A DNA stretch of 64,000 nt from an uncultured Clostridia bacterium (GTDB taxonomy: Bacteria; Bacillota; Clostridia; TANB77; CAG-508), in the NCBI GenBank assembly GCA_934141555.1, contig CAKPCK010000004.1:1-64000 (forward strand). Direction: 5' to 3'. Positions 42,815-49,935 of the stretch are shown piece after piece (the first letter of the stretch is position 1; the number at the start of each line of letters is the position of its first letter). Under the pieces are notes generated by a model that was not told the DNA's origin, did not search any database, and saw only the letters and a program-made list of their open reading frames with translations. The position numbers and the translations under genes were made by a program.

Positions 42815-43113
42815 TCTAATTCCTCCACTTTCTTATTTATTGCTTGTAATTCTTGCATATTAATAGCTTTCCAATATGCAAAATCAAAGTTTTTTATAAA
42901 ATCTTTAGTTTGCTTATCCATAACGATATAATCATTATCATGTAGCTTTCTATATTTTATAAATCTTTCATCATCTCTAACTTTTTCATATCCTAATTCT
43001 TTAAACATCTCGTCTGCAGTTTTTTGTTTGTAATCTTCCATTGGTACTATTGCAATTCCATCTTTCATTCTAATTATTTCATGACCATTAATTATAATCT
43101 TATTTTCTTTCAC
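42793..43113 (-). CDS. Early phage protein, 106 aa
   Basis: GTG start that overlaps the upstream stop in TAGTG. MKENKIIINGHEIIRMKDGI, then TADEMFKELGYEKVRDDERF and IKYRKLHDNDYIVMDKQTKD. The TADEMFKELGYEK pattern is frequent in Firmicutes phage proteins of unknown function. Ends in a helix with WIKIKK. Confidence 0.65.
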   Translation of the reverse strand: MKENKIIINGHEIIRMKDGIAIVPMEDYKQKTADEMFKELGYEKVRDDERFIKYRKLHDNDYIVMDKQTKDFIKNFDFAYWKAINMQELQAINKKVEELEWIKIKK

Positions 43114-43322
43114 TATTCCTCCACCTCATCATCTTCAATAAAAACATATTCTTCTATTTTATTGCCACAATGTGGACAAAATTTAATTCCTGATGTTTTA
43201 ATATCATCTCCACATTCATTCCAGAAAAATTCAAATTTGCAATTTGAACACCTCCAAATATTTGATCCTATTTCATCTTGTTGTACTAAATATATCTTTT
43301 CATCTGCTGTTTTTTCTTTCAC
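43113..43322 (-). CDS. Zinc-ribbon phage protein, about 69 aa
   Basis: Probable GTG start behind AAAGGAGGGATACATA. IWRCSNCKFEFFWNECGD and IKFCPHCGNKIEEYV form a C-x2-C ... C-x2-C zinc ribbon. It overlaps the next gene by one base and may be translated with it. DNA or protein binding inferred. Confidence 0.6.
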   Translation of the reverse strand: MKEKTADEKIYLVQQDEIGSNIWRCSNCKFEFFWNECGDDIKTSGIKFCPHCGNKIEEYVFIEDDEVEE

Positions 43323-43338
43323 TATGTATCCCTCCTTT

Positions 43339-43770
43339 CTAATACCCACTCATAAAAACATGATGTCCTTCTTTTATTTTGTATATTTCTCTTTTTTTAT
43401 CAAAATCCCATTCGGTTTTATAATCTTCATTTATTGCTTTTAAAAAATTATAAGTAACAAACATATACCCACATTCAACTAGATTACTTATTTTATATGT
43501 TAAATTCTTATTTTTACATTCATCTAAAATTGTTTTAAAATCAGCTATACTTCCATAGTTATTTTTTATATACCACTCTTCCTTTTCTATTATATATGTT
43601 TCCAAAGCCTCAACTATTGGTTGTAGTTCTTTTATCTCAAAATTGTGAAATGAATAATCATTACTTGGATATATTTTGGCTCCTTGCTTATTTAGTGCTT
43701 TTCTTAACACTTCGGGAAATTCATTATTTCCTAAACATTGATAATCATTAACATATATTCTATAGCTCAT
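43339..43770 (-). CDS. Early phage protein, 143 aa, unknown
   Basis: SYRIYVNDYQCLGNNEFPEV, ALNKQGAKIYPSNDYSFHNF, IKELQPIVEALETYIIEKEE. Soluble alpha/beta protein with GGAAGGAG upstream. No function recognised. Similar proteins occur in clostridial phages as host-takeover-region genes. Confidence 0.55.
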   Translation of the reverse strand: MSYRIYVNDYQCLGNNEFPEVLRKALNKQGAKIYPSNDYSFHNFEIKELQPIVEALETYIIEKEEWYIKNNYGSIADFKTILDECKNKNLTYKISNLVECGYMFVTYNFLKAINEDYKTEWDFDKKREIYKIKEGHHVFMSGY

Positions 43771-43799
43771 ATCTTATTTACTCCTTCCAAAATAAAATT

Positions 43800-44129
43800 T
43801 TATGCAAACCCTTGTCCTTTTTCATAAAGTACCCATTTGTTTTTATCTTGCCTTTGATAATGTCTTTCGCTTAGTGGTGCAACTAAATGTATTCTCCAGT
43901 CGTTGTCTTCGTCTTTCATAGCTTCTTTTTCTGCATCTCTTACAGTCCATAATTCATTTTCGCTTTTTATTGAATTTTCATTATAGATTTCCTTTCCATT
44001 TTTGGTTACCGTAGCTACTCCAAAGCCTACTGCAATTAGCATATCTTCTGGTGCAATGTCATATTGATAACCACAATGTAAGCATCCTCCATATCCACCT
44101 TTTATAGGTTTTTCTTTCTTCCATTCCAT
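43800..44129 (-). CDS. Early phage protein, 109 aa, unknown
   Basis: MEWKKEKPIKGGYGGCLHCG, then YDIAPEDMLIAVGFGVATVT, WRIHLVAPLSERHYQRQDKN and KWVLYEKGQGFA. I recall this pattern from phages of Firmicutes without a function. One CxxC near the start. GAGAGGAG precedes the ATG. Confidence 0.6.
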   Translation of the reverse strand: MEWKKEKPIKGGYGGCLHCGYQYDIAPEDMLIAVGFGVATVTKNGKEIYNENSIKSENELWTVRDAEKEAMKDEDNDWRIHLVAPLSERHYQRQDKNKWVLYEKGQGFA

Positions 44130-44132
44130 ATC

Positions 44133-44321
44133 TTATTTACTCCTCTCTTCTTTAAGCATATTTATATATACTTGCTTTTCTTCTATTTGCTCATTTAAGC
44201 TTTGTTCTAATATCTTTATTTGTATTTTTCTTTCATCTTTAACTATTGTTATTATTGTTAAAGATATTAGTATTGCTATAATACATATTACTTCTCCAAC
44301 AAATTCTATTGTTTTATTCAT
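44133..44321 (-). CDS. Small membrane protein, 62 aa
   Basis: One transmembrane helix (VICIIAILISLTIITIV) then a charged helix (QIKILEQSLNEQIEEKQVYI), a Rz/spanin-like or coiled-coil membrane plan, but far from the lysis cassette. GGTGAAGGAG precedes the start. Unknown function. Confidence 0.5.
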   Translation of the reverse strand: MNKTIEFVGEVICIIAILISLTIITIVKDERKIQIKILEQSLNEQIEEKQVYINMLKEERSK

Positions 44322-44325
44322 ATTT

Positions 44326-44547
44326 TTACTCCTTCACCACTAAATTTGCTTTGATTAAATCTTGTGTATATTCTTTTATTTTTTCTTCTTCTCCGCTATA
44401 CCCTATATAATCTCCCCAGTTGCTATTTTTTCTTTTTTTAAATACTAAAATTTTTCTATCAAAAATGTTTATCTGAACTTGATAATCTTTTTCATATTTT
44501 CTGTAATAATTATCATATTCTAATAATTCGTATCCGATATTTTTCAA
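44326..44547 (-). CDS. Early phage protein, 73 aa, TTG start
   Basis: MKNIGYELLEYDNYYRKYEK, VQINIFDRKILVFKKRKNSN, WGDYIGYSGEEEKIKEYTQD. Alpha/beta, no family. It has no ribosome-binding site of its own worth the name. Its TTG overlaps the stop of a 13-codon leader (44544-44585) that has a strong site, so coupled initiation is likely. Confidence 0.5.
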   Translation of the reverse strand: MKNIGYELLEYDNYYRKYEKDYQVQINIFDRKILVFKKRKNSNWGDYIGYSGEEEKIKEYTQDLIKANLVVKE

Positions 44548-44585
44548 GTTCTTTTAAATCTACTCCGTTCTCTTATTTTTAACAT
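44544..44585 (-). CDS. Candidate 13-aa leader peptide
   Basis: ATG behind AAGGGAGAATAGAT, reading MLKIRERSRFKRT, with its TGA inside TTGA of the next start. The peptide is very basic. It could merely deliver ribosomes to the 73-aa gene. Confidence 0.35.
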   Translation of the reverse strand: MLKIRERSRFKRT

Positions 44586-44597
44586 ATCTATTCTCCC

Positions 44598-45017
44598 TTA
44601 AATCCAATATATTTTTTTATTTAAATTTTTTATGTTGTAACATATCCAGCAACACCCTTTATTGAAACTTCCTTTAGTGTTTAAAAAATGTATTCTCTTT
44701 TTAAATATAAGAATTGATAACTTATCAAAATTTTTTTCATACATTTCTGCTCTTGTTGGTGTTTCTAATGTTGCAAGAGGTAGTAATAAACAAAATGATT
44801 TTATTTTACCTTCATCTACTAATTTAAAAGTTCTTTTTATTATTTCGTTCTGTTGACTAAATGGTGGGTTACTAATTAATAAATCGCATTTTATTGGTGG
44901 TTCTGTTTTAAAAAAGTCATTTCCTAAATCGTCAAATATGTGTGTCGCTTTATATTTCAGTTTTAATTCATCTGCATATAATTTAAATTGACTATCATAG
45001 TTGTTGAATGGAACCAT
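44598..45017 (-). CDS. DNA methyltransferase-like protein, main part (frameshifted gene)
   Basis: 139 aa open frame: DDLGNDFFKTEPPIKCDLLI, SNPPFSQQNEIIKRTFKLVD, CLLLPLATLETPTRAEMYEK. NPPF is the catalytic motif of amino-methyltransferases (N6-adenine type). The apparent start MVPFNNYD has no ribosome-binding site. The true gene begins at 45130 in another frame (ATPRWVVENIYNLI), and one missing base near 45003-45006, probably a G in TGG(G)TTCC, would join the two. The family lacks an obvious DPxxGxG SAM-binding motif; W-x-PFNN stands in its place. Relatives occur in phages, and their DNA target is unknown. Confidence 0.6.
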   Translation of the reverse strand: MVPFNNYDSQFKLYADELKLKYKATHIFDDLGNDFFKTEPPIKCDLLISNPPFSQQNEIIKRTFKLVDEGKIKSFCLLLPLATLETPTRAEMYEKNFDKLSILIFKKRIHFLNTKGSFNKGCCWICYNIKNLNKKIYWI

Positions 45018-45130
45018 ATATTTTTAAATGATTTTATACCTATTAAATTGTAGATATTTTCTACTACCCATCGAGGAGTTGCAACATGATCTGGATTTGC
45101 TATTTTGTCTTCTTCGTATGTATTTATCAT
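44963..45130 (-). pseudogene. Out-of-frame N-terminal part of the methyltransferase-like gene
   Basis: Starts at an ATG behind AGGAGGAAAAGATTA: MINTYEEDKIANPDHVATPR, then WVVENIYNLIGIKSFKNIW, where the sense of the reading passes to the frame of 44598-45017. After that point it reads on only to a stop at 44963. One inserted base would restore a protein of about 177 aa. Confidence 0.6.
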
Positions 45131-45492
45131 TAATCTTTTCCTCCTACTTTATAGCAATTAGCCAAGTATTGCTCTTTTGTTAGTATTGTTTTTATGTCTT
45201 GTTCTTCAATTATTCCTATTAGTGCTAATATAGATTTTCCATTTCCATAACCTTTTATCTCTTTTACATATTTTCCATTCACATAGTCTCCAACCTCTAT
45301 TAGTTGTTTGCTGTGTTTTACTATTATTTCTTTTAAAAGACAGTATCTAATATGCTTGTATTTTTCGTATATAAAATTATCAAAAAGCATTCCGTCTGAT
45401 ATATCTTCATCTTTTGCCAATTTTTCAATATATTTTGCTATGTGTCCATCTTTCGTTCTTACATATTCTCCAACTTCAATTCTATCTTCCAT
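45130..45492 (-). CDS. Early phage protein, about 120 aa, two GEYVR/GDYV repeats
   Basis: Start at the ATG behind GGAGGAGCAA. IEVGEYVRTKDGHIAKYIEK and later IEVGDYVNGKYVKEIKGYGN are two related beta-type segments, followed by LALIGIIEEQDIKTILTKEQ. The repeated V-G-[ED]-Y-V unit looks like two SH3-like barrels. I recall such proteins in Firmicutes phages without function. It touches the methyltransferase-like start. Confidence 0.6.
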   Translation of the reverse strand: MEDRIEVGEYVRTKDGHIAKYIEKLAKDEDISDGMLFDNFIYEKYKHIRYCLLKEIIVKHSKQLIEVGDYVNGKYVKEIKGYGNGKSILALIGIIEEQDIKTILTKEQYLANCYKVGGKD

Positions 45493-45709
45493 TTGCTCCT
45501 CCATTTCTAGCATTCTGGACTAATCTTTTAATCAAATTTGTATAATATCTCTGTTCTGTTCTTAATAAATCTGCAAAATCTTCTAAATCATCTAGCTCTT
45601 TCGCTTTTCTTTTTAAAATCGCTTCCTTTTCTTCCTTATACAAGTTATCATCTACTCCATTTAATTTTCTTGTTGCTATTAATTCTTCATCATCGATTAC
45701 ATCTGCCAT
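45482..45709 (-). CDS. Early phage helical protein, 75 aa
   Basis: MADVIDDEELIATRKLNGVD, then EEKEAILKRKAKELDDLEDF and ADLLRTEQRYYTNLIKRLVQ. Highly charged helix. AAAGGAG precedes the start; it overlaps the next gene by 11 bases. No family known. Confidence 0.5.
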   Translation of the reverse strand: MADVIDDEELIATRKLNGVDDNLYKEEKEAILKRKAKELDDLEDFADLLRTEQRYYTNLIKRLVQNARNGGANGR

Positions 45710-45721
45710 ATTTTTTCTCCT

Positions 45722-46084
45722 TTATCTTATTTTTAATTTTCCTTTTTTTAATAAATTAATTTCATTATCAGAAAATTCTAAAACCCCATAGTTAATATAT
45801 TGAACTTCATTCTGATTCTTAATATTTTGCATTTTAACTTTACCTTCTTTGCTTAATCTAATATTTTGAATGCATTTAGAAACTTCTTTTACTAATTGTG
45901 AATTTGTAGATATTACTTCAACAACATCACTCTTTTTATTGTTAAAGTCTGCTTTTATTTGATTTTCTATTAATTCATTCTCACATGATTTTTGATAAAA
46001 AGTACATTTTTCATTTCTGCAATAAAGCTTTTTTAAAGCTTTACACCTATTATCTTCATAAAATTTACAATTTTCTTTAATCAT
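45722..46084 (-). CDS. Early phage protein with N-terminal Cys cluster, about 120 aa
   Basis: Best start is the ATG 6 bases after the upstream stop, with AGGGAGG about 13 bases upstream. IKENCKFYEDNRCKALKKLY, CRNEKCTFYQKSCENELIEN gives five cysteines in about 30 residues, a likely metal site. The rest is mixed alpha/beta. Unknown function; common in clostridial phages. Confidence 0.55.
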   Translation of the reverse strand: MIKENCKFYEDNRCKALKKLYCRNEKCTFYQKSCENELIENQIKADFNNKKSDVVEVISTNSQLVKEVSKCIQNIRLSKEGKVKMQNIKNQNEVQYINYGVLEFSDNEINLLKKGKLKIR

Positions 46085-46089
46085 TTGTA

Positions 46090-46383
46090 CTAAAACCTCC
46101 CTAAAATCCAATATGCTATTAATCTATACCATTTCTCATTTTCTTCAAGATCACAATCTATTGTATGATCTTTGAATAATCCAATTTTATATAATCTATT
46201 ATGTGCCTTCCATTCTCTAATCCAACTATTAATGCTTCTTTTACTAACAAAACCTGTCCTAAATTTAAATTCCTCTAACACTAATTTCATAAATTCTTTA
46301 CTTTTCGCTTTACGTGGATTCATTATTCTTACATCTGCAGCATTATATTTTATTTTTATTCCCAAAACTTTTATATTTTCCAC
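46090..46383 (-). CDS. Early phage protein, 97 aa, basic
   Basis: GTG start behind AAAGGAGATTTCAAA. VRIMNPRKAKSKEFMKLVLE, KFRTGFVSKRSINSWIREWK, AHNRLYKIGLFKDHTIDCDL. Conserved hypothetical type found in replication regions of Firmicutes phages; the basic helices suggest nucleic-acid contact, which is a guess. Confidence 0.6.
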   Translation of the reverse strand: MENIKVLGIKIKYNAADVRIMNPRKAKSKEFMKLVLEEFKFRTGFVSKRSINSWIREWKAHNRLYKIGLFKDHTIDCDLEENEKWYRLIAYWILGRF

Positions 46384-46402
46384 TTTGAAATCTCCTTTGT
46401 TT

Positions 46403-46690
46403 CTAATTATTTTTTTCTAATTGTTTTATTGCTTCTTTAACACATTTACAGCATAGAACTACTGTTATCTGTCCACATTGAGTCAATGAATGTGGTAAAA
46501 TTGTTATTCCACCGCTTCTTTCTTCTTGCTTTTTATCTAGTCTTATTTCATCTTTGCAATAATCACAAATGTAATAATCGTATAATTTAGTCATTTTTCG
46601 ATTTATCGTATTACTTTTTTCACCTTCTACTTGCATTTTTTGATATTTTTGAGGCGCTTTTCTATATTTAATTTCTGTTATATCTAACAC
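46403..46690 (-). CDS. Early phage protein with two Cys pairs, 95 aa
   Basis: GTG start overlapping the previous gene's end, behind AAAGGAGC. YYICDYCKDEIRLDKKQEER and VVLCCKCVKEAIKQLEKNN provide two C-x2-C pairs, a zinc-ribbon-like arrangement. Function unknown. Confidence 0.55.
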   Translation of the reverse strand: MLDITEIKYRKAPQKYQKMQVEGEKSNTINRKMTKLYDYYICDYCKDEIRLDKKQEERSGGITILPHSLTQCGQITVVLCCKCVKEAIKQLEKNN

Positions 46691-47064
46691 TCTTTTGCTC
46701 CTTTATTTTCTATTCTTGGTATATAATCTTCTTCAAGAGCTATCTGCTCCGCTTTTTTGATATATGCTATATATTTTCTCTTTTGTTTATTTAATTGTGT
46801 AGTTCTTGATTTGCAATCATTTAAACTATGTTTTACTAGATCTACTTCTTTTTCCCTTTCCTCTTTTGTTAAACCTTTTAATTCTTTTGCTAACCTATAT
46901 CCCGTATTCTGACTGCTATAAATTACAACTCTTTTCTTTTTGAGTTCACTTATCCTGCTTCTTACTTCTCTGTCAGAAAAACTTGTTGCTTCAACTAATT
47001 CTTTTCTTGTTGTATATTTCTCAGTAGATAAATAATCTTTTATATCTATTACATTTTGTTTCAT
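46684..47064 (-). CDS. Winged-helix-type DNA-binding phage protein
   Basis: About 126 aa. QNVIDIKDYLSTEKYTTRKE, LVEATSFSDREVRSRISELK, KKRVVIYSSQNTGYRLA form a winged helix-turn-helix. A basic helical C-terminal half follows with QLNKQKRKYIAYIKKAEQIA. It may regulate early genes or act in replication initiation. The start is uncertain between an ATG and a GTG five codons earlier. Confidence 0.65.
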   Translation of the reverse strand: MKQNVIDIKDYLSTEKYTTRKELVEATSFSDREVRSRISELKKKRVVIYSSQNTGYRLAKELKGLTKEEREKEVDLVKHSLNDCKSRTTQLNKQKRKYIAYIKKAEQIALEEDYIPRIENKGAKEC

Positions 47065-47086
47065 TTGTTTTTTTCTCACTTTCTAT

Positions 47087-47312
47087 CTATATTTCAGATA
47101 ATGCATAAAATAATGCATTTTGGCTTTCTTCCGATATTTTTTGATAATTTTCATCTCTTCTGCATTCAGAAAAAACTTTAATAAAATTTCGTTCTTCTGC
47201 AAGCCTTTTTTTATATATATTAAATAAATTAATATAAATGTCTTTGTCTAGTCTATTTATGTTTGCGGTATTAACTACTGCTTTTACTCCGCTTTTTACT
47301 ACCTGATATACT
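47087..47312 (-). pseudogene. Out-of-frame C-terminal part of the replication-type protein
   Basis: Continues the gene at 47271 in another frame: SGVKAVVNTANINRLDKDIY, then INLFNIYKKRLAEERNFIKV and FSECRRDENYQKISEESQNA. It has no start codon. Removing one A from the A5 run at 47293-47297 (minus strand) fuses it to ...SISGSK. The fused protein would be about 178 aa. Confidence 0.55.
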
Positions 47313-47624
47313 ACTATTTGTACTACTATTTATACTTTCAAAATTGTCAGTACAAATTTTATATTTGTTAGGACTTCCTTTTTTTCCTTTTTCATATTTA
47401 AAAAGTCCCGCTTCTATTAATTTGTCTCTATATGATATAAAAGTTGCTTCTCTTCTTATATCTAAGAGTGCCATCAATCTCTGGTTATCTACTGAAATCC
47501 ATTCGACCCATCCGCATCTATTAAATAGTCCAATCATTTTGTACCATAATAATTGTGATACTGGTGGTAAATAATTTGTTTCGAGCCAAATCTCAAAAGC
47601 TTTCATTAAATCTATGTATGTCAT
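47271..47624 (-). CDS. Replication-initiation-type (DnaD N-terminal-like) protein, main frame
   Basis: 117 aa. TYIDLMKAFEIWLETNYLPP, VSQLLWYKMIGLFNRCGWVE, WISVDNQRLMALLDIRREAT, KYEKGKKGSPNKYKICTDNF. This is the winged-helix N-terminal module of phage DnaD/replisome-organiser proteins, which normally continue through an S/N/V-rich linker to a second domain. Here it ends in SINSSTNSSISGSKKRSKSS because of a frameshift; the rest lies at 47087-47312. AAAGGAAAATGAA precedes the ATG. It is the only replication-type gene I see. Confidence 0.65.
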   Translation of the reverse strand: MTYIDLMKAFEIWLETNYLPPVSQLLWYKMIGLFNRCGWVEWISVDNQRLMALLDIRREATFISYRDKLIEAGLFKYEKGKKGSPNKYKICTDNFESINSSTNSSISGSKKRSKSSS

Positions 47625-47664
47625 TTCATTTTCCTTTCGTAAAAAATAAAATTAAAGGGATAAA

Positions 47665-47937
47665 CTATTGTCTATCCCTGTTGTCAATTTCTTTATATTC
47701 TTCTAACACTGCACTTTGAATCTTTTTTCTTAACTCATTGTCGATTGGATGTGCTAAATTGTAAAATTTCCCTTGCATATTTCTGAATTTTGGAAAAGCT
47801 ATAAATAATTCTCCATTTCTTCCTTCTACAACTTCAATTTGCTTTACACAAATTGCTTCGTCTAAAACTATACTTGCAATAGCTTTTATACAGCCTGCAT
47901 TTTTTAATTTTTTCATATTCACTCTTGTTACTCTCAT
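47665..47937 (-). CDS. SpoVG-family protein encoded by the prophage
   Basis: 90 aa. MRVTRVNMKKLKNAGCIKAI, ASIVLDEAICVKQIEVVEGR and GELFIAFPKFRNMQGKFYNL are clearly SpoVG, a small nucleic-acid-binding regulator of septation and sporulation in Firmicutes. Length is normal. TGGAGGATTAAAG precedes the start. A phage copy may act on early gene expression or host development; this is inference. Confidence 0.88.
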   Translation of the reverse strand: MRVTRVNMKKLKNAGCIKAIASIVLDEAICVKQIEVVEGRNGELFIAFPKFRNMQGKFYNLAHPIDNELRKKIQSAVLEEYKEIDNRDRQ

Positions 47938-47939
47938 CT

Positions 47940-48389
47940 TTAATCCTCCAATAAATAATTTTTTTTAAATTCTTTCATAAATAACTCATGACTATATTTT
48001 TTTTCAAATATAATTTGAGCTTCTTGCATATATTTAGTTCTTAATTCAATATCTAAATCATATTTTTGATGACATTTTCGGCAAATCGGTATAACTAGTC
48101 CATATCTCATACTCATTTGTCTGTTTTTGCCTTCAAAAACCTCATTTAGATCATCTTTTTTGTTTATATTGCATATGTAACATATCTTTAAACTGTCTGT
48201 TATTATGCTGAATCTTTTATCTTCTAACTTCTTCAGCTTATTAGATTTTTTCTTTAGTTCTTTTTGAATTTTGTATTCTTTATTTATACATGATGCACAT
48301 TCTTTTAATTGAATTTTTCTTTTTCTATAGATACAATAAAAATATTTTTGATACTTCTTAGTTCTGATTCTAAAATTAACACATTTCAT
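47940..48389 (-). CDS. HNH-like zinc protein of the replication region
   Basis: 149 aa. Two Cys pairs (LKECASCINKEYK and KICYICNINKKDD), then DLNEVFEGKNRQMSMRYGLV, IPICRKCHQKYDLDIELRTK and MQEAQIIFEKKYSHELFMKE. The H/E-V-F-x-G-x-N-R ... Y-G-L-x-[IV]-P-[IL]-C-x-x-C-H pattern is that of a phage HNH-type nuclease family found in recombination and replication modules. The canonical first His is replaced by N-E here. Weak ribosome-binding site. Confidence 0.7.
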   Translation of the reverse strand: MKCVNFRIRTKKYQKYFYCIYRKRKIQLKECASCINKEYKIQKELKKKSNKLKKLEDKRFSIITDSLKICYICNINKKDDLNEVFEGKNRQMSMRYGLVIPICRKCHQKYDLDIELRTKYMQEAQIIFEKKYSHELFMKEFKKNYLLED

Positions 48390-48470
48390 GTTTTTCTCTC
48401 TATTTCTTGATTTTTCAATACTTTTATGATAAAATTGATATGAAAAATCATTTGTTAAGTAATTGATTTT

Positions 48471-48731
48471 TTAGAAGTTATCTATATCGGTTTGGTCGCT
48501 TGATTGGATAACTTTTTCTATTTGCTCATTCTTTTCTTCTGCAGAAGAATCTGAATAAATTATTAAATTTATTTTTATCATCTTTTTCATTAATCTACTT
48601 GTTAATTTGCTATATTCTGTACAAAGTTGTTGATATTGTTTTATTATCTTATTTGTCTTTTTATCATTTGCTATGTCTAATACAAGTGCTAATATTGTTA
48701 ATAAGATCCATGCTATTAATAAAACTTCCAT
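48471..48731 (-). CDS. Small membrane protein, 86 aa
   Basis: MEVLLIAWILLTILALVLDI is a transmembrane helix; a helical cytosolic tail follows (KIIKQYQQLCTEYSKLTSRL) and an acidic end. AAAGGAGG precedes the start, which touches the next gene's stop. Function unknown. Confidence 0.55.
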   Translation of the reverse strand: MEVLLIAWILLTILALVLDIANDKKTNKIIKQYQQLCTEYSKLTSRLMKKMIKINLIIYSDSSAEEKNEQIEKVIQSSDQTDIDNF

Positions 48732-48979
48732 TAAATTTCCTCCTTTATCTTTTTTATTTTTTTAATTATTTCATCTAGTTCTTCATTCTCAGTATCCTTT
48801 TTTCTTAATAAATAAGAAACTTGTTCATCTTCAATAAAATATATACATACTTTTATTTCTTTAAAAAAGTCATATTTTCTACTTTGATAAATTTCTATAT
48901 CGAACAATATCTGGTTATTTTTCTTCTGAATTTCATCTGCTAGTTCATAAATTTCTTTGATTTTTTCAGCTATTTCCAT
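48731..48979 (-). CDS. Early phage protein, 82 aa
   Basis: EIAEKIKEIYELADEIQKKN, FDIEIYQSRKYDFFKEIKVC, IYFIEDEQVSYLLRKKDTEN. Helix, beta strands, helix. AAAAGGAG precedes the start. Not recognised. Confidence 0.55.
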   Translation of the reverse strand: MEIAEKIKEIYELADEIQKKNNQILFDIEIYQSRKYDFFKEIKVCIYFIEDEQVSYLLRKKDTENEELDEIIKKIKKIKEEI

Positions 48980-49004
48980 AATACTTTCTCCTTTTCTTTT
49001 TAAA

Positions 49005-49205
49005 CTAAGAATTTTGTAATCTTTTTTCTGTTCTAATAATAAATATAAAACTGCAAATTGTAATTATAAAAATTACTTTGACTATAAAATTCATTGTTAT
49101 TATATTGGATAAAAACTCTGCTACAACTCCTACAATAACAGGTAGTATTACAAATATAAATATAAACATTATTCCAACTATTGTTGTCCCTATTATTTTT
49201 TTCAT
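49005..49205 (-). CDS. Small two-helix membrane protein, 66 aa
   Basis: Two transmembrane helices (TIVGIMFIFIFVILPVIVGV and FIVKVIFIITICSFIFII) with a basic end (RTEKRLQNS). AGAAGGTGAAC precedes the start. Unknown; directly downstream of the excisionase-like gene. Confidence 0.55.
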   Translation of the reverse strand: MKKIIGTTIVGIMFIFIFVILPVIVGVVAEFLSNIITMNFIVKVIFIITICSFIFIIRTEKRLQNS

Positions 49206-49220
49206 TTGTTCACCTTCTTT

Positions 49221-49427
49221 CTAATTATAAATTTGTTGCATTATTTCAAATGCTCTATCTAAATTTACTCTTATTAACTTTTCTCCTACTTTTATCTTCG
49301 CTTCTTGCATTTCTGGTCTTGCTAATATCTTATAAGTTTGTGATTTACTTAATTTGTATTGTTCACCAAACTGCTTTGGAGTTACATACTTAACTCTTGC
49401 TTTCTCTTGTAACTTTGTTGCCGGCAT
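49221..49427 (-). CDS. Excisionase-like HTH protein
   Basis: 68 aa from the ATG behind AGGAGATGAGAAA. KYVTPKQFGEQYKLSKSQTY, KILARPEMQEAKIKVGEKLI, RVNLDRAFEIMQQIYN give the MerR/Xis-type helix-turn-helix, V-T-P-x-x-[FY]-x-x-x-Y-x-L-S-[KR]-x-x-x-Y. Excisionases bend attachment-site DNA and steer the integrase. It lies leftward of the repressor region as a first early gene, with a divergent plus-strand gene beyond a shared promoter block. Confidence 0.7.
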   Translation of the reverse strand: MPATKLQEKARVKYVTPKQFGEQYKLSKSQTYKILARPEMQEAKIKVGEKLIRVNLDRAFEIMQQIYN

Positions 49428-49441
49428 TTTCTCATCTCCTA

Positions 49442-49492
49442 TCATTGTAAAATTTTAGTATTTATTGTATAATCCACTCGAAAGGTGGTGAT
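49442..49492 (+). promoter_or_regulatory. Promoter block, copy 1
   Basis: TTGTAA (49445-49450), 17-base spacer, TATAAT (49468-49473), then CGAAAGGTGG. The 51 bp recur at 49880-49930 with 45 matches. It drives the plus-strand gene at 49500 and lies against the start of the excisionase-like gene on the other strand. Confidence 0.65.
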
Positions 49493-49499
49493 GTATTTT

Positions 49500-49697
49500 A
49501 TGTCTCATATTAGAAGAATTTTTGTTAATTTACCATTTGAAGGTTGGAAAGAATTAACAAACAACGATACTATATTTAATGAACCGGCTTATACCTGGAT
49601 AAGAGAACACAATATAGAAGAATATCAATTTATATGGCTCTCTTTTGAAGGTAATGGTCATAAGGTTCATGTATCACAACTTCAATTTATGAATTAA
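49500..49697 (+). CDS. Small lysogeny-region protein, 65 aa
   Basis: MSHIRRIFVNLPFEGWKELT, IFNEPAYTWIREHNIEEYQF, IWLSFEGNGHKVHVSQLQFM. An alpha/beta protein of no known family. Starts behind AAAGGTGGTG in promoter block copy 1. On the plus strand among early minus-strand genes, so probably expressed in the lysogen. It overlaps the convergent 62-aa gene by 24 bases. Confidence 0.55.
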   Translation: MSHIRRIFVNLPFEGWKELTNNDTIFNEPAYTWIREHNIEEYQFIWLSFEGNGHKVHVSQLQFMN

Positions 49698-49865
49698 ATT
49701 TTTCTTTAAGGTTTCTAACTGCGAATTAGGGACCTTTTTGTATTCAACATCTCTATAAGCAATATCTATTTCATTCTTTATTTGATTCCATTGTTCCAAT
49801 GTTAAATCTTTTAAAATTTCTAATATTTTTTCTATTCTATTTTCTTCTATTGTCTTTTCGTTCAT
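49674..49865 (-). CDS. Small helical phage protein, 63 aa
   Basis: Start behind GAGGAGTTGAGAAA: MNEKTIEENRIEKILEILKD, LTLEQWNQIKNEIDIAYRDV. Resembles short proteins with an L-T-x-x-Q-W pattern found beside phage repressors. Function unknown. It is divergent from the 181-aa membrane protein across promoter block copy 2. Confidence 0.55.
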   Translation of the reverse strand: MNEKTIEENRIEKILEILKDLTLEQWNQIKNEIDIAYRDVEYKKVPNSQLETLKKNLIHKLKL

Positions 49866-49879
49866 TTTCTCAACTCCTC

Positions 49880-49930
49880 TCATTGTAAAATTTTGGTATT
49901 TGTTATATAATCACCTCGAAAGGTAGTGAT
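49880..49930 (+). promoter_or_regulatory. Promoter block, copy 2
   Basis: TTGTAA (49883-49888), 17-base spacer, TATAAT (49906-49911), then CGAAAGGTAG. It lies 438 bp after copy 1 and drives the plus-strand gene at 49936. Confidence 0.65.
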
Positions 49931-49935
49931 TATAT

